Notes under the pieces: generated by a model
Seen by the model: the letters and a program-made list of their open reading frames with translations, nothing else
The model's database searches: none
Told to the model about the DNA's origin: nothing
Translations under genes and position numbers: made by a program
Shown here: in pieces, positions 32,062 through 40,481 of the stretch
Layout: every line of letters begins with the position of its first letter
How positions within the stretch are numbered: the stretch's first letter is position 1
Assembly: GCF_024298865.1 (NCBI RefSeq)
Contig: NZ_CP101161.1
Location: 1,819,227-1,883,226 of the forward strand
DNA from: Halorarius halobius
Lineage (GTDB): Archaea > Halobacteriota > Halobacteria > Halobacteriales > Haloarculaceae
Reading direction: 5' to 3'
DNA: 64,000 nt

Positions 32062-33603
32062 TCAGTCGTCGGCCAGCACGTGCTCGGGCGCCTGTGCGAG
32101 CAGGCGGTCCATCGCGTCGACCATCGCCCGCACCGAGGCGGTGGTGATGTCGGCGTCGCTGGCGGTGACGGTCACCGTGCGGTCGCCGCGCGACATCTCC
32201 ACCTCGACGGTGACGACGGCGTCGGTGCCGCCGGTGATGGCGTCGACGTGATACGAGTCGAGCGAGGCGTCGCCCGCGGTGCCGAGCGCACGCCGCGCCG
32301 CGGTGACTGCGGCGTCGACGGGGCCGTCGCCGGTCGCCGCGGCGGTGCGCTCCTCGTCGTCGACGCGCAACCGGACCGAGGCGGTTGGCGTCGACCCCCC
32401 CGCCGCCGCCGTCAGGTCGACCAGTTCGACCCGGCGGTCGCGCTCGCGGCCCTGCACCTCCTCGGCGAACGTCAGCAGGTCGGCGTCGGTGACGCGCTTG
32501 CCGCGGTCGCCGAGGTCCTTCACGTGGGAGAGCACCTCCGAGAGTTCCTCCTCCGTCACTTCGACGCCGTGCTCGGCGAGCGCGGCCTCGACGCCCGCTC
32601 GGCCGGCGTGTTTGCCGAGGACGAGGCGGCGCTCCCGGCCCACCGTCTCGGGGGGGTAGGGCTCGTACATCTCGTCGTCTTTGAGCGTGCCGTCGGTGTG
32701 GATGCCCGACTCGTGGGTGAAGGCGTTCTCGCCGACGACCGCCTTGTTCGCGGGCAGAGGGACGCCCGTCGTGTCCGCGACCATCCGCCCGAGGTCGTAC
32801 AGCCGTTCGGTGTCGACCGTCTCGACGCCGTAGCCGTGGTACAGCGCGATAGCGACCTCCTCGAGGGCGACGTTGCCGGCCCGCTCGCCGACGCCGTTGA
32901 TGGTCCCGTGGACGAGGTCCGCGCCCGCGGCGACGGACGCGAGCGCGTTCGCCACCCCCAGGCCGAGGTCGTCGTGGGTGTGGGTGCTGGTGGGGCCGTA
33001 CTCGGCCAGCGTCGACACCACGTCGACGGTGCGGTCGGGCGTGGCGTGGCCCACGGTGTCGGCGTAACAGAAGCGGTCGGCGCCGGCGTCGTGGGCCGCC
33101 TCGGCGAGGGCCTCGAGGAACTCGAGGTCGGCCCGGGAGCCGTCCTCCCCGAGCGCCTCTATCCAGAGGCCGTGGTCGCGGGCGTACGCGACGAGTTCCT
33201 CGACGGTGTTGACGACGTCCTCGCGGGTAGTGCCGACCTTCGTCTCGACGTGGCGGTCCGACGCCGGAACGACGAGGGTCACGCCGTCGACGTCGCAGTC
33301 CAGCGCGAGGTCGATGTCGCCTTTCACGCCGCGGGCGAAGGAGGTGACCGTCGCGTCGAGTCCGAGGTCGGTAACCCGCTGGATGGTCTCCCGCTCTCCG
33401 GGGCCGGTGCAGGCGCTTCCCGCCTCGATGACGTCGACGCCGGCGGCGTCGAGTTCGCGGGCGATGTCGGCTTTCTGGCCGGGTGACAGCGACACGCCGG
33501 GCGCCTGCTCGCCGTCCCGCAGGGTGGTGTCGAGGAACTGTACGTCGGCGTCTGAGAGGGGACGCGTCGCTGGATGGTCCCCGAAGAGGCTACTGTCGTA
33601 CAC
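32062..33603 (-). CDS. 2-isopropylmalate synthase / (R)-citramalate synthase family
   Basis: The 513-residue enzyme condenses acetyl-CoA with a 2-oxo acid, either 2-oxoisovalerate (leucine) or pyruvate (citramalate, isoleucine). The TIM-barrel motifs are LDTTLRDGEQAPGVSLS (residues 24-40), the metal-binding THTHDDLGLG and the conserved VHGTINGVGERAGNVALEE. ESGIHTDGTLKD follows. The C-terminal about 130 residues form a LeuA regulatory domain with ITGGTDAVVTVEVEM, so feedback control by leucine or isoleucine is likely. The start is GTG 33603 (VYDSSLFGDH). The leader holds a separate short ORF ending 7 nt upstream. The substrate between the two options cannot be fixed from the sequence by eye. 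Confidence 0.9.
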   Translation of the reverse strand: MYDSSLFGDHPATRPLSDADVQFLDTTLRDGEQAPGVSLSPGQKADIARELDAAGVDVIEAGSACTGPGERETIQRVTDLGLDATVTSFARGVKGDIDLALDCDVDGVTLVVPASDRHVETKVGTTREDVVNTVEELVAYARDHGLWIEALGEDGSRADLEFLEALAEAAHDAGADRFCYADTVGHATPDRTVDVVSTLAEYGPTSTHTHDDLGLGVANALASVAAGADLVHGTINGVGERAGNVALEEVAIALYHGYGVETVDTERLYDLGRMVADTTGVPLPANKAVVGENAFTHESGIHTDGTLKDDEMYEPYPPETVGRERRLVLGKHAGRAGVEAALAEHGVEVTEEELSEVLSHVKDLGDRGKRVTDADLLTFAEEVQGRERDRRVELVDLTAAAGGSTPTASVRLRVDDEERTAAATGDGPVDAAVTAARRALGTAGDASLDSYHVDAITGGTDAVVTVEVEMSRGDRTVTVTASDADITTASVRAMVDAMDRLLAQAPEHVLADD

Positions 33604-33610
33604 GTCAGAA

Positions 33611-33682
33611 TCAGTCGTTGCGTCGGATTTCTCGGCCAGCCGCCTTGCGGCGACTTCCTCTATCCTCCGTGTCGTGGGACAT
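33611..33682 (-). CDS. Short upstream ORF in the leader of the isopropylmalate-synthase-family gene
   Basis: A 23-codon frame, beginning ATG 33682 (MSHDTEDRGS) and ending TGA at 33613-33611, lies in a different frame from the downstream synthase gene, 7 nt ahead of its GTG. A TATA box TTTATA at 33716-33711 on this strand places the transcript start near 33686, so this ATG, not the synthase GTG, is the first codon of a leaderless mRNA. Six of its 23 residues are Arg; none is Leu. It may be a translated leader that controls or couples synthase translation. Short length makes it uncertain as a protein. Confidence 0.4.
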   Translation of the reverse strand: MSHDTEDRGSRRKAAGREIRRND

Positions 33683-33710
33683 GGGTACCCGTACCGAACC
33701 GGTCGACCGA

Positions 33711-33716
33711 TATAAA
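33711..33716 (-). promoter_or_regulatory. TATA box of the synthase transcript
   Basis: TTTATA on the minus strand, flanked by a Cys-rich GC stretch, is the only clear TATA box in the 33604-33742 interval. Its centre is 31 nt before the upstream ORF start and 110 nt before the synthase start. Confidence 0.55.
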
Positions 33717-33742
33717 GCGGCCGGATGAGACAGATATTGGTG

Positions 33743-34096
33743 TCAGTTGAAGTTGGTCACACGGAGTTGGTCGCCCGCCTGCACGTCCGCGGCCGCGCCC
33801 GCTGGCAGTTCCACCACCAGGTCGGCGACGTGGCCGCCCCGTCCGGTCCACGCCGACAGCCGTTCGACGCCCTGCACGACGCCGTCGGCGACCCACACCG
33901 CGTCGAGGTCGAACGGCACACAGAGCATGTGGAGGCCGCGCCGCTTCTGGCCGTCGAACGGGAACACCAGCGCGTAGTCGTCGGGCACCGAGCGCCGGAA
34001 CATCAGCCCTACCCCCTTCCGGACCAGCGAGTCGGCCACCTCCACGTCCGTGGCGAGCGTCCGCTCGTCGCCGTCGGCGACGTGGACCACGCGCAT
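33743..34096 (-). CDS. DUF192 family protein
   Basis: The 117-residue protein fits DUF192: GLMFRRSVPDDYALVFPFDG (residues about 31-50), HMLCVPFDLDAVWVADGVV, and the C-terminal VVELPAGAAADVQAGDQL. Its role is unknown; a Cys is present in the strand core. ATG 34096 is selected because GGAG lies 6 nt upstream and the family usually begins at this strand. A longer frame from 34138 or 34204 is open. The region above is AT-rich and shared with the divergent metalloprotease gene. Confidence 0.82.
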   Translation of the reverse strand: MRVVHVADGDERTLATDVEVADSLVRKGVGLMFRRSVPDDYALVFPFDGQKRRGLHMLCVPFDLDAVWVADGVVQGVERLSAWTGRGGHVADLVVELPAGAAADVQAGDQLRVTNFN

Positions 34097-34165
34097 GAGT
34101 CGCTCCAGGCCGCCGGCCGACGTAACGGTTCCGCCCATGTACGGGTAGCCACCTGCTACTGTTTG

Positions 34166-34228
34166 GTTAGTTACTCCGTACGAACAGTTAGTTACTCTAT
34201 ACAAACAATTAGTTTTCGAGTAGCACGA
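34166..34228. repeat. Tandem 21-bp repeats in the divergent promoter region
   Basis: Two 21-bp copies lie head to tail at 34166-34186 and 34187-34207. They start with the identical GTTAGTTACTC and differ at three positions. A third, weaker copy follows at 34208-34228. Twenty-one bases equal two helical turns, so repeats present the same face of the DNA. The tract is AT-rich within GC-rich surroundings, and it ends against the TATA region of the metalloprotease gene, which suggests tandem operator sites. Confidence 0.7.
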
Positions 34229-34236
34229 AAAATACT
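34226..34236 (+). promoter_or_regulatory. BRE/TATA of the metalloprotease gene
   Basis: CGAAAAATACT-type sequence at 34226-34236 resembles a haloarchaeal BRE plus TATA box. Its centre is about 32 nt before ATG 34265, predicting a start site near 34260 and a leader of a few bases. Confidence 0.5.
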
Positions 34237-34264
34237 AAGTGTTTAATGGCCCAGCTATAACCGG

Positions 34265-36349
34265 ATGTATCGCTATCTCATCCCAGTCGGTCTGGTCGTG
34301 CTGGCGACCCTGACGCTCGGCGTCGGCGGCGCCGCCGCCGTGGGGTTCGACGACGGGGCCCACCACGACCTCATTCCGCGCAACGGAACCAACGAGACGA
34401 CCGAACAGTACCGCGGCTACGAGCCCTCCCGCGAGTGGGTGGACAAGCCGGTGAACATGGACAGCGCGCCCGAGGACTTCACGCCGAGCGACGACGCATC
34501 GGCGTCGTCCGACGACGGCACCGCGTCGAGTTCCAGCGGGCCGGAGGGGATGGTCCGCTACTACCTCACCTCCGGGCCGTCCGGCTACGAGTTCACGGAG
34601 TTCCGGCTCTATCACGTCGGCGACAACATCGAGGTGTGGGTGGCGACGGACCTCTCGTGGGGCGTCGCTGGCGACCGCCCGACGCCGTCCATCTCGGAGA
34701 ACCAGACGGAGGCCATCGCCGCCGAGTTCGACGAGAACATGTATCCCACGGAGTCGGAACTGTTCGGGACGCCGGACCCACGCTCGGGCAACGAGAGCCT
34801 GCTCGAACAGGCCGGGTCGGTCCCCGAGGACTACTACTACACCGGCCCCGGGTCGGCGAACCGGACAGTCCTCCTCGTGCAGAACATCCGGGACAAGAAC
34901 TACTACGACCCGAGCTACCCGCTGTACATCGCGGGCTACTACTCGCCGACCGTCCAGCAGTACTCCGACCGGAACGTCATCACCGTCGACGCGTACGGCT
35001 GGGACGAGGTGAACGCGACCGACACCACGGTCGGCTACGAGGGGACGCTGGCCCACGAGTACCAGCATCTCATCCACGGTGACCTCGACCCCGACGAGAC
35101 GACGTGGGTCAACGAGGGGCTGTCGGACCTCGCGGAGACGGCCACCGGCTACGGCGTCGCGGAGGGCCACCTCTCGGCGTACGAACAGCTCCCCTCCAAC
35201 TCGCTGACCAACTGGGAGGACCAGGGCGCCATCAACGTGCTCGCCGACTACGGCGCGGCGTACGCGTTCCAGATGTACCTCTGGGACGCCCACGGCGACG
35301 CGTTCGTCCACGACCTGGCGAACGACGACCGCAACGGCATCGCCAGCGTCGAACATCAACTCGACCGCTACGGCGACAAGCGCGACTTCTACGGAGTGTA
35401 TCAGGACTTCGCCACCGCGGCGGTGACCGACACCGTCGAGCGACCGAACAAAGACGAGTACAGCATCGACCGTCTCGACGTGTCCGTCAACACCTCCACC
35501 GACACGAAGACGGCGGGTGCGTGGGGCACCAACTACCGCGAGATAGACACCAGCGAGACCGGCCCCATCACCGGCGTCGAGGTGTCGGGCACCGACTACA
35601 TCGGCACGCAGTGGTCGACCGTCGAGACGGAGCGTGGCCCGGCACTCTACTCGGGGTCGGGCAACCTGCTCGACCGCCACGCCGTTCGGCGGGTCGACCT
35701 CACGAACGCCTCGAACGCGACGCTGACGTTCGAGACGAAGTACGACATCGAGTCGAACTGGGACTACGGCTTCGTGCAGGTGTCGACGGACGGCGGCGAG
35801 ACGTGGACGTCGCTGTCGAACGCCGACACCGACGACTCGCCGACGGCCAGCGCCCACCCGAGGGTGAAGGCGAACGTCCCGGGCTTCACGGGCGAGTCCG
35901 ACGGCTGGGAGAGCCAGTCGTTCGACCTCTCGGCGTACGAGGGCGAGGAGATACTCGTCTCGTTCCGCTACACGACCGACTGGGCGTTCGTCCAGCCCGG
36001 CTGGTACGTCCGGAACGTCTCGGTCGCCGGCCAGCAGTTCTCCAACGACGCGAGCGATTACCTCAGCGAGCGCGAGGCCCGCAACGACCGCGTCGAGTAC
36101 CAGTTCTCCTTCATCGGCATCAAGGAGAACGGCAACTACCAGGTGAAACAGCTCGACATGCGCACGTTCGACGAGAGCGACGAACAGGAGCTCCAGCAGT
36201 TCCTGCACAACGGTAACTTCGAGAAGGTCGTCGTGGCCTCGACGTGGGCCGCGAAATCCGGTGAGAGCGGTCGCGTCCCCGTCGGCGTCGAGTTCGAGTA
36301 CGCCCGCGAGAACGGCAACTCCGACGCCGGCAACGGCAACGGCAACTGA
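34265..36349 (+). CDS. Secreted M6-like (immune inhibitor A type) metalloprotease
   Basis: The 694-residue protein has a signal peptide (PVGLVVLATLTLGVGGAAA, residues 7-25), a Ser/Asp linker and a zinc protease domain. The site is AHEYQHLIHGD with H264-E265-xx-H268, followed 16 residues later by VNEGLSDLAE (Glu284), where the third metal ligand is expected. The C-terminal half has strands with TDGGETWTSLS and a MAM/jelly-roll-like end (DLSAYEGEEILVSFRYTTDWA). It carries several Asn-X-Ser/Thr sequons for surface glycosylation and ends in an Asn/Gly tail. It should act outside the cell on proteins. The gene follows 21-bp repeats and a strong TATA region and appears to be transcribed alone. Confidence 0.88.
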   Translation: MYRYLIPVGLVVLATLTLGVGGAAAVGFDDGAHHDLIPRNGTNETTEQYRGYEPSREWVDKPVNMDSAPEDFTPSDDASASSDDGTASSSSGPEGMVRYYLTSGPSGYEFTEFRLYHVGDNIEVWVATDLSWGVAGDRPTPSISENQTEAIAAEFDENMYPTESELFGTPDPRSGNESLLEQAGSVPEDYYYTGPGSANRTVLLVQNIRDKNYYDPSYPLYIAGYYSPTVQQYSDRNVITVDAYGWDEVNATDTTVGYEGTLAHEYQHLIHGDLDPDETTWVNEGLSDLAETATGYGVAEGHLSAYEQLPSNSLTNWEDQGAINVLADYGAAYAFQMYLWDAHGDAFVHDLANDDRNGIASVEHQLDRYGDKRDFYGVYQDFATAAVTDTVERPNKDEYSIDRLDVSVNTSTDTKTAGAWGTNYREIDTSETGPITGVEVSGTDYIGTQWSTVETERGPALYSGSGNLLDRHAVRRVDLTNASNATLTFETKYDIESNWDYGFVQVSTDGGETWTSLSNADTDDSPTASAHPRVKANVPGFTGESDGWESQSFDLSAYEGEEILVSFRYTTDWAFVQPGWYVRNVSVAGQQFSNDASDYLSEREARNDRVEYQFSFIGIKENGNYQVKQLDMRTFDESDEQELQQFLHNGNFEKVVVASTWAAKSGESGRVPVGVEFEYARENGNSDAGNGNGN

Positions 36350-36407
36350 GCCCCCGACCACCGATTCTTTCGCCCGGATTGAAGAGCGTCCAGCGGCAAC
36401 GCCGACC

Positions 36408-36986
36408 ATGGAGAAGACGCCGCAAGGCACCTCCGTCGGGGTAGACGACCCCTACCAGTTCGTCGAGCGGTGCGACCATCTGACGGACGACGGCCGGTGC
36501 CGGTACGCGGCCGAACACGCCCGCCACGACCCCGAGTTCGCCGCCGAGCGCCGGGCCGACGACCTGCGGTGTCCCGCGGCGGACTACGAGGCCCGGAGGG
36601 CCTCGGAACAGTCGACCGGCGAACGGAGTGAGCCGGGCGACGGCGAGTGGGAGTGGTCGGACTGTCCCCACTTCCGGGCACGCAACCGCGACCGCGAGTG
36701 CGTCCGCTGTGGGTTGGAGGAGCGCCGCCGCGCCCACGACGACGAGCGACCCCTGCTCGAAGAGCACCATCTCGAATACCGCGACGACGACCGGCGGGAA
36801 CTGAGCCACGAGATAACCGTCTACCTCTGTCGGTGGTGTCACGCGAAGGTCCACGACTCGTGGGCGCGGGTCGACGACGACGCCAGCCCCGACCCGGAGG
36901 CCATCGCCGAGGCCGAGGGCCGCCGGAGCGACGAGCAGGCGGAGGCGGCGTTCTCGACGGCGGCCGAGCGGTACGACGAGGAGTGA
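36408..36986 (+). CDS. HNH-like zinc protein
   Basis: The 192-residue protein is very acidic and carries several Cys/His pairs. One is near the N-terminus (RCDHLTDDGRCRYA). The central ECVRCGLEERR with LEEHHLEY, then YLCRWCHAKVHDSW, give the order Cys-Cys, His-His, Cys-Cys-His of an HNH nuclease-like zinc fold. Nuclease activity is possible but the usual Asn of HNH is not evident, so a structural zinc protein is an alternative. Similar genes occur singly across haloarchaea. It follows the metalloprotease by 58 nt. Confidence 0.65.
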   Translation: MEKTPQGTSVGVDDPYQFVERCDHLTDDGRCRYAAEHARHDPEFAAERRADDLRCPAADYEARRASEQSTGERSEPGDGEWEWSDCPHFRARNRDRECVRCGLEERRRAHDDERPLLEEHHLEYRDDDRRELSHEITVYLCRWCHAKVHDSWARVDDDASPDPEAIAEAEGRRSDEQAEAAFSTAAERYDEE

Positions 36987-37026
36987 ATACCCACGACCGT
37001 GCAGTATCGCTCGCAGTTTCAGGGGG

Positions 37027-37032
37027 TTTTTA
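37027..37032 (+). promoter_or_regulatory. TATA box of guaAA
   Basis: TTTTTA centred about 28 nt before ATG 37057 predicts a leaderless transcript for the GMP synthase glutaminase subunit. Confidence 0.5.
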
Positions 37033-37056
37033 CCCACGTACGCGCTACCACCGCCA

Positions 37057-37605
37057 ATGACGCGAATCGTCGTGGTGGACAACCACGGGCAGTTCACCCA
37101 CCTCGAACAGCGGGCGCTCCGTGACCTCGGCGTGGACGTGGACATCGTCGACAACGAGACGCCACCGGAGGAGACCGACGCGGACGGCTACGTGCTGTCG
37201 GGCGGGCCGGACGCCGACCGCATCGGGGCGTCGCCCGCGTATCTGGAGACGGGCAAGCCCGTGTTGGGCATCTGTCTCGGCCACCAGATTATGGCGATGG
37301 AACTGGGCGGAGGGGTCGAGTCGGGCGACTACGGCGGCTACGCCGACGTCACGGTCGAGATAGAGAGCGAGACGGACCCGCTGGTCGGGTCGCTGTACCC
37401 CGAAACCAGAACGTGGGCGAGCCACGCCGACGAGGTGGTCGAACTCCCGCCGGGCTTCGAGCGCACCGCATCGAGCGACGTCTGCGACATCGAGGCGATG
37501 AGCGACACGGACCGCCACCTCTACGGCGTGCAGTGGCACCCGGAGGTCGCCCACACCGAGCGGGGCGACGAGGTGTTCGAGAACTTCCTCGCCGTCTGTC
37601 GGTAG
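37057..37605 (+). CDS. guaAA: GMP synthase, glutamine amidotransferase subunit A
   Basis: The 182-residue class I glutamine amidotransferase supplies ammonia for XMP to GMP conversion by a separate GuaAB subunit, the archaeal two-protein arrangement. The nucleophile is Cys73 in LGICLGHQIMA, with the catalytic His161 and Glu163 in QWHPEVAH. SGGPDADRIG is the oxyanion region. The length is that of the stand-alone glutaminase subunit. The ATPase/XMP-binding subunit is not in the window. The gene is expressed from its own TATA box and is followed after 31 nt by the DUF2070 membrane gene. Confidence 0.92.
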   Translation: MTRIVVVDNHGQFTHLEQRALRDLGVDVDIVDNETPPEETDADGYVLSGGPDADRIGASPAYLETGKPVLGICLGHQIMAMELGGGVESGDYGGYADVTVEIESETDPLVGSLYPETRTWASHADEVVELPPGFERTASSDVCDIEAMSDTDRHLYGVQWHPEVAHTERGDEVFENFLAVCR

Positions 37606-37636
37606 CGTTATCAGTTTCCGGAGAGGATTACGGCCG

Positions 37637-39499
37637 ATGACCGCGACACAGGGCGACCTCGCCTCGCTCTCGCGGTACATATTCCGCGCGCCCAGCTGGT
37701 ACTCCAGCGTGGCGTTCTCGCTTCTCATCGCGGCGTTCGCCGGAATGGCGGCGTTCGATTCGCGGTTCCTGCTGGAGGACGCCTGGCAGGGTGTCTTCTA
37801 CATCGGCATTCCGACGGTCGTCGCGAGCGGCATCACGCCGTGGGTCGACCGGCGGCTCGGCGGGCAGTTGACGCCCAACCGGGCGTCGCTGCTGGCGCTG
37901 GTCTGCGAGCTACTGGTCGTCGGCGTGCTCGTGCTCGCTGGCGCCGTCGCCGTCCTGACGTCGACGTTCGGGCAGCGGTTCGTGTTCAACGCGCTGTTCG
38001 CGTCGCTGGCGGCGGTGTTCGCGCTCCGCCTGCTCGTGGTGATGGCCGTCTCCACCCGCGAACCCATCCGGGCGGCGGTCCCCGCCAGCCTCCAGACCGT
38101 CGTCGCGGCGGTGCTGCTGTTCGTGTACAGCGGCACCGCTCGCTATCTGGAGGTCGGCGGTCCCATCCTCCGGTCGTACCTGTCGCGGCCGGAGGTGGCG
38201 CCCCAGGAACTCCACGTCGTCAGCCCGAGCGACTTCCTGCTTCTGGCGGCGATGTGCGTCCTGTACGCGGGCGCAGTGTACGTGTTCGTCGCCGTCATCG
38301 ACCGGCCGTGGAAGCAGTCGATGGGCATCTCCGTGCTGGATTTCCTCCGGGGGTTCATCGGCCACATCGCCGAGGGCACCCGTGAACTCGAGGACTTCTT
38401 CGAGCAGATCGGCGAGGAGGCGGTCGTTCCCGTCACCGTGTTCTCGTTCCGGACCGACGACGGCGAGAAAGCGCGGTTCGTGCTCCCGATGATTCACCCG
38501 GGGCCGATGGGAGAAATCGGGGGCGGCAACCTCCCACAGCGGGTCGCCCAGCAGGCCGACGGGCTCGCGTTTCCGCCACACGCGACCGCCGGCCACGACT
38601 TCAACCTCGTCACCTCCCGGGAGGTCGACACCATCATCGACGCGGCCGACCGCGCGTACGACCGCATCGAGTACCACGACGCCGCGACCGAGAGCCTGCG
38701 GACCGAGGAGGGGGAGGCGAAACTCCTCGCGCAGGCGTTCGGCGACGACGCGTTCATGACCGCCACTTACGCTCCCAACTTCGCCGACGACGTGGAGTAC
38801 GCCGTCGGGCTCTCCGCGCAGGCGGAAGCCCGACAGGGCGGGCTGGAACACGTCATGCTCGCGGACGCACACAACTGCAACAACGGGCTCGAGGGTGAGG
38901 ACCTCGGCCACGTCGTCCCGGGGTCGAAGCGGTCGTTCGACATGATAGAGGCGGCCCGCGAGGCGGGCGAGGCCATCGCCGACCGCCCCCACGAGCCGGT
39001 TCGGCTGGGCGTCGCGTGGGACCGGACGCGGTGGGAACCCCTCGACGGCATCGGGCCGCTGGGTGTCCGCGTCGCCGTCGTCGAGGCGGGCGACCAGCGA
39101 ACCGCCTACGTGCTCGTGGACGGCAACAACATGGAGCCCGGTCTGCGCGACAGCATCGTCTCCGCTCTGGAGGACGGGCACGCGGACCTCGCGGAGGTGA
39201 TGACGACGGACACCCACATCGTCAACACCGTCGAGGCGTCCAATCAGGTCGGCGAGCGGATGGACGGCGCGGAGCTGACCGACCTCATCGTCGAACTGGC
39301 CGACGACGCCGTCGCGGACCTCGAACCCGTCGAGGCCGGTATGGCGACCGAACGCGCTCAGGTGACGGTGTTCGGCAACGACCGAACCGAGGCGCTCGCC
39401 TCCCACGCCAACGCGATGGTCCAGATGGGTGGCGCGCTCGCGGCCGTGTTCATCGCCGCGGTCACCTCGGTGTCGGTGCTGTTGTTCTTCCTGACCTGA
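37637..39499 (+). CDS. DUF2070 archaeal membrane protein
   Basis: The 620-residue protein has about seven N-terminal membrane helices (residues about 25-235). A cytosolic or external soluble region of about 340 residues follows, with VLPMIHPGPMGEIGGGNLP (residues about 285-303) and HDFNLVTSREVD, the DUF2070 signatures. A single membrane helix closes the protein (AAVFIAAVTSVSVLLFFL). The His-rich motifs in the soluble part hint at metal-dependent catalysis, but none is proven. It follows guaAA by 31 nt on the same strand and may share its transcript. Confidence 0.85.
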   Translation: MTATQGDLASLSRYIFRAPSWYSSVAFSLLIAAFAGMAAFDSRFLLEDAWQGVFYIGIPTVVASGITPWVDRRLGGQLTPNRASLLALVCELLVVGVLVLAGAVAVLTSTFGQRFVFNALFASLAAVFALRLLVVMAVSTREPIRAAVPASLQTVVAAVLLFVYSGTARYLEVGGPILRSYLSRPEVAPQELHVVSPSDFLLLAAMCVLYAGAVYVFVAVIDRPWKQSMGISVLDFLRGFIGHIAEGTRELEDFFEQIGEEAVVPVTVFSFRTDDGEKARFVLPMIHPGPMGEIGGGNLPQRVAQQADGLAFPPHATAGHDFNLVTSREVDTIIDAADRAYDRIEYHDAATESLRTEEGEAKLLAQAFGDDAFMTATYAPNFADDVEYAVGLSAQAEARQGGLEHVMLADAHNCNNGLEGEDLGHVVPGSKRSFDMIEAAREAGEAIADRPHEPVRLGVAWDRTRWEPLDGIGPLGVRVAVVEAGDQRTAYVLVDGNNMEPGLRDSIVSALEDGHADLAEVMTTDTHIVNTVEASNQVGERMDGAELTDLIVELADDAVADLEPVEAGMATERAQVTVFGNDRTEALASHANAMVQMGGALAAVFIAAVTSVSVLLFFLT

Positions 39500-39556
39500 C
39501 CCCCCGACGTTCAAGTAGGATACCGCGACCACCACCGCCGTGACGTGACGGACGGT

Positions 39557-39653
39557 GCGGAGCGGTCCGGGCGGGTGTGTGGCTCGCCGCTCCGCGTTGG
39601 GCCACGAGCCACCTGTACGCCAGCGTGACAGCGGTCGCTCCGTGTCGGGAGCG
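39557..39653. other. Structured convergent intergenic region
   Basis: Between the stops of the DUF2070 gene (39499) and DUF3194 gene (39666) there are several inverted repeats: 9-bp arms GCGGAGCGG/CCGCTCCGC (39557-39565/39587-39595), 8-bp arms GTGGCTCG/CGAGCCAC (39579-39586/39605-39612), and CGCTCC/GGAGCG (39636-39641/39648-39653). The first two overlap, so they would be alternative folds. A bidirectional terminator is the simplest reading; no known RNA family is recognised. Confidence 0.45.
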
Positions 39654-39665
39654 CGCCGAGAAGGG

Positions 39666-39908
39666 TCAGGCGTCCTCGTCGAACAGGTCGTCGACCGCCG
39701 AGCGCGCCGCGAGTGCGGCGTCCTCGGCGACCTGCTCCTCGTCGGCGTCGCCCTCCGGGGCGTTGAGGTAGACGTCGACCTCCAGCACGCCGTCGTCGAA
39801 GGTGACGGTCACGTCGAGGTCGCGTACCTCGCTCTGCTTGTAACGCGAGAGGACGAGTCCCTCGGCCGCCTCGGCGGCGGTCTGTACGACCTCCTCGTCG
39901 GTCGGCAT
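39666..39908 (-). CDS. DUF3194 family protein
   Basis: The 80-residue protein fits DUF3194, a small alpha-beta archaeal protein: EVVQTAAEAAEGLVLSRYKQ helix, VRDLDVTVTFDDGVLEVDVYL strands and a C-terminal acidic helix. It follows prefoldin beta by 5 nt on the same strand, the conserved arrangement in haloarchaea, and so may help prefoldin or tubulin/actin-like clients. The role is not proven. Confidence 0.82.
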   Translation of the reverse strand: MPTDEEVVQTAAEAAEGLVLSRYKQSEVRDLDVTVTFDDGVLEVDVYLNAPEGDADEEQVAEDAALAARSAVDDLFDEDA

Positions 39909-39913
39909 CGGCG

Positions 39914-40321
39914 TTACGCGCCGCCGGCGCCCGGACCGCCCGGACCCATCGGGCCGCCGCCGCCGCCACCGCCGGCACCGCCCTGGAGCATCTGCTGAAG
40001 CTCCTGCTGGAGCTCCTCGAACTGCTCCTGGACGCGCTCCTCCTGCTTCTCGAGCGTCTGGACGCGAACCTCCAGCGAGTCGACCTTCTCGTCGAGGGCC
40101 TCGTGGGCCTCGTCGTAGTCGGTCGACACGAGCAGTTCGCCGACCTCGCGGTACATCTGCGTGTCCTCGTCGATGTCGTCGAGCGCGTCGAGCGCGGTCT
40201 CGGCGTCCGTCAGCGAGCTCTCGGCCTGCTGTTTCTGTGCTGCGACCTGCTGGGCCGTCTCCTGGAGATCCTGCAGTTCCTCGATCTTCTCCTGGGCTTC
40301 CGGCGGCAGATTACCCTGCAT
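39914..40321 (-). CDS. pfdB: Prefoldin subunit beta
   Basis: The 135-residue protein has the prefoldin-beta form: a long N-terminal coiled coil ([14 protein letters not shown] heptads at residues 6-35), a beta-hairpin linker with [14 protein letters not shown], and a second coiled coil ending in a Gly/Pro/Ala-rich tail. It forms the hexameric jellyfish chaperone with prefoldin alpha, delivering unfolded proteins to the thermosome. The Gly-rich C-tail ([14 protein letters not shown]) is longer than in most relatives. A TATA-like GTTTAAC at 40352-40346 on this strand is 28 nt before ATG 40321, so the mRNA is leaderless. Confidence 0.93.
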   Translation of the reverse strand: MQGNLPPEAQEKIEELQDLQETAQQVAAQKQQAESSLTDAETALDALDDIDEDTQMYREVGELLVSTDYDEAHEALDEKVDSLEVRVQTLEKQEERVQEQFEELQQELQQMLQGGAGGGGGGGPMGPGGPGAGGA

Positions 40322-40481
40322 GCGCGGAGCGAAGGTTCCCGGCGTGTTAAACCCCCGCTTTCGTGACCGAGTTGCCCCGGGACCGGCTCGTCAGGCAGTC
40401 ACAAGCCTGTCTCAGTCGTGTCGATTCGTGGAAAACTGAATCCGATTGTTGGCGGCCACGCCGCCCCGTTTCACCCGTCGC

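Noticed and set aside
33604..33720. Classical leucine attenuator or T-box before the synthase gene
   Set aside because: The short ORF has no Leu codons and no terminator/antiterminator stems with T runs are seen.
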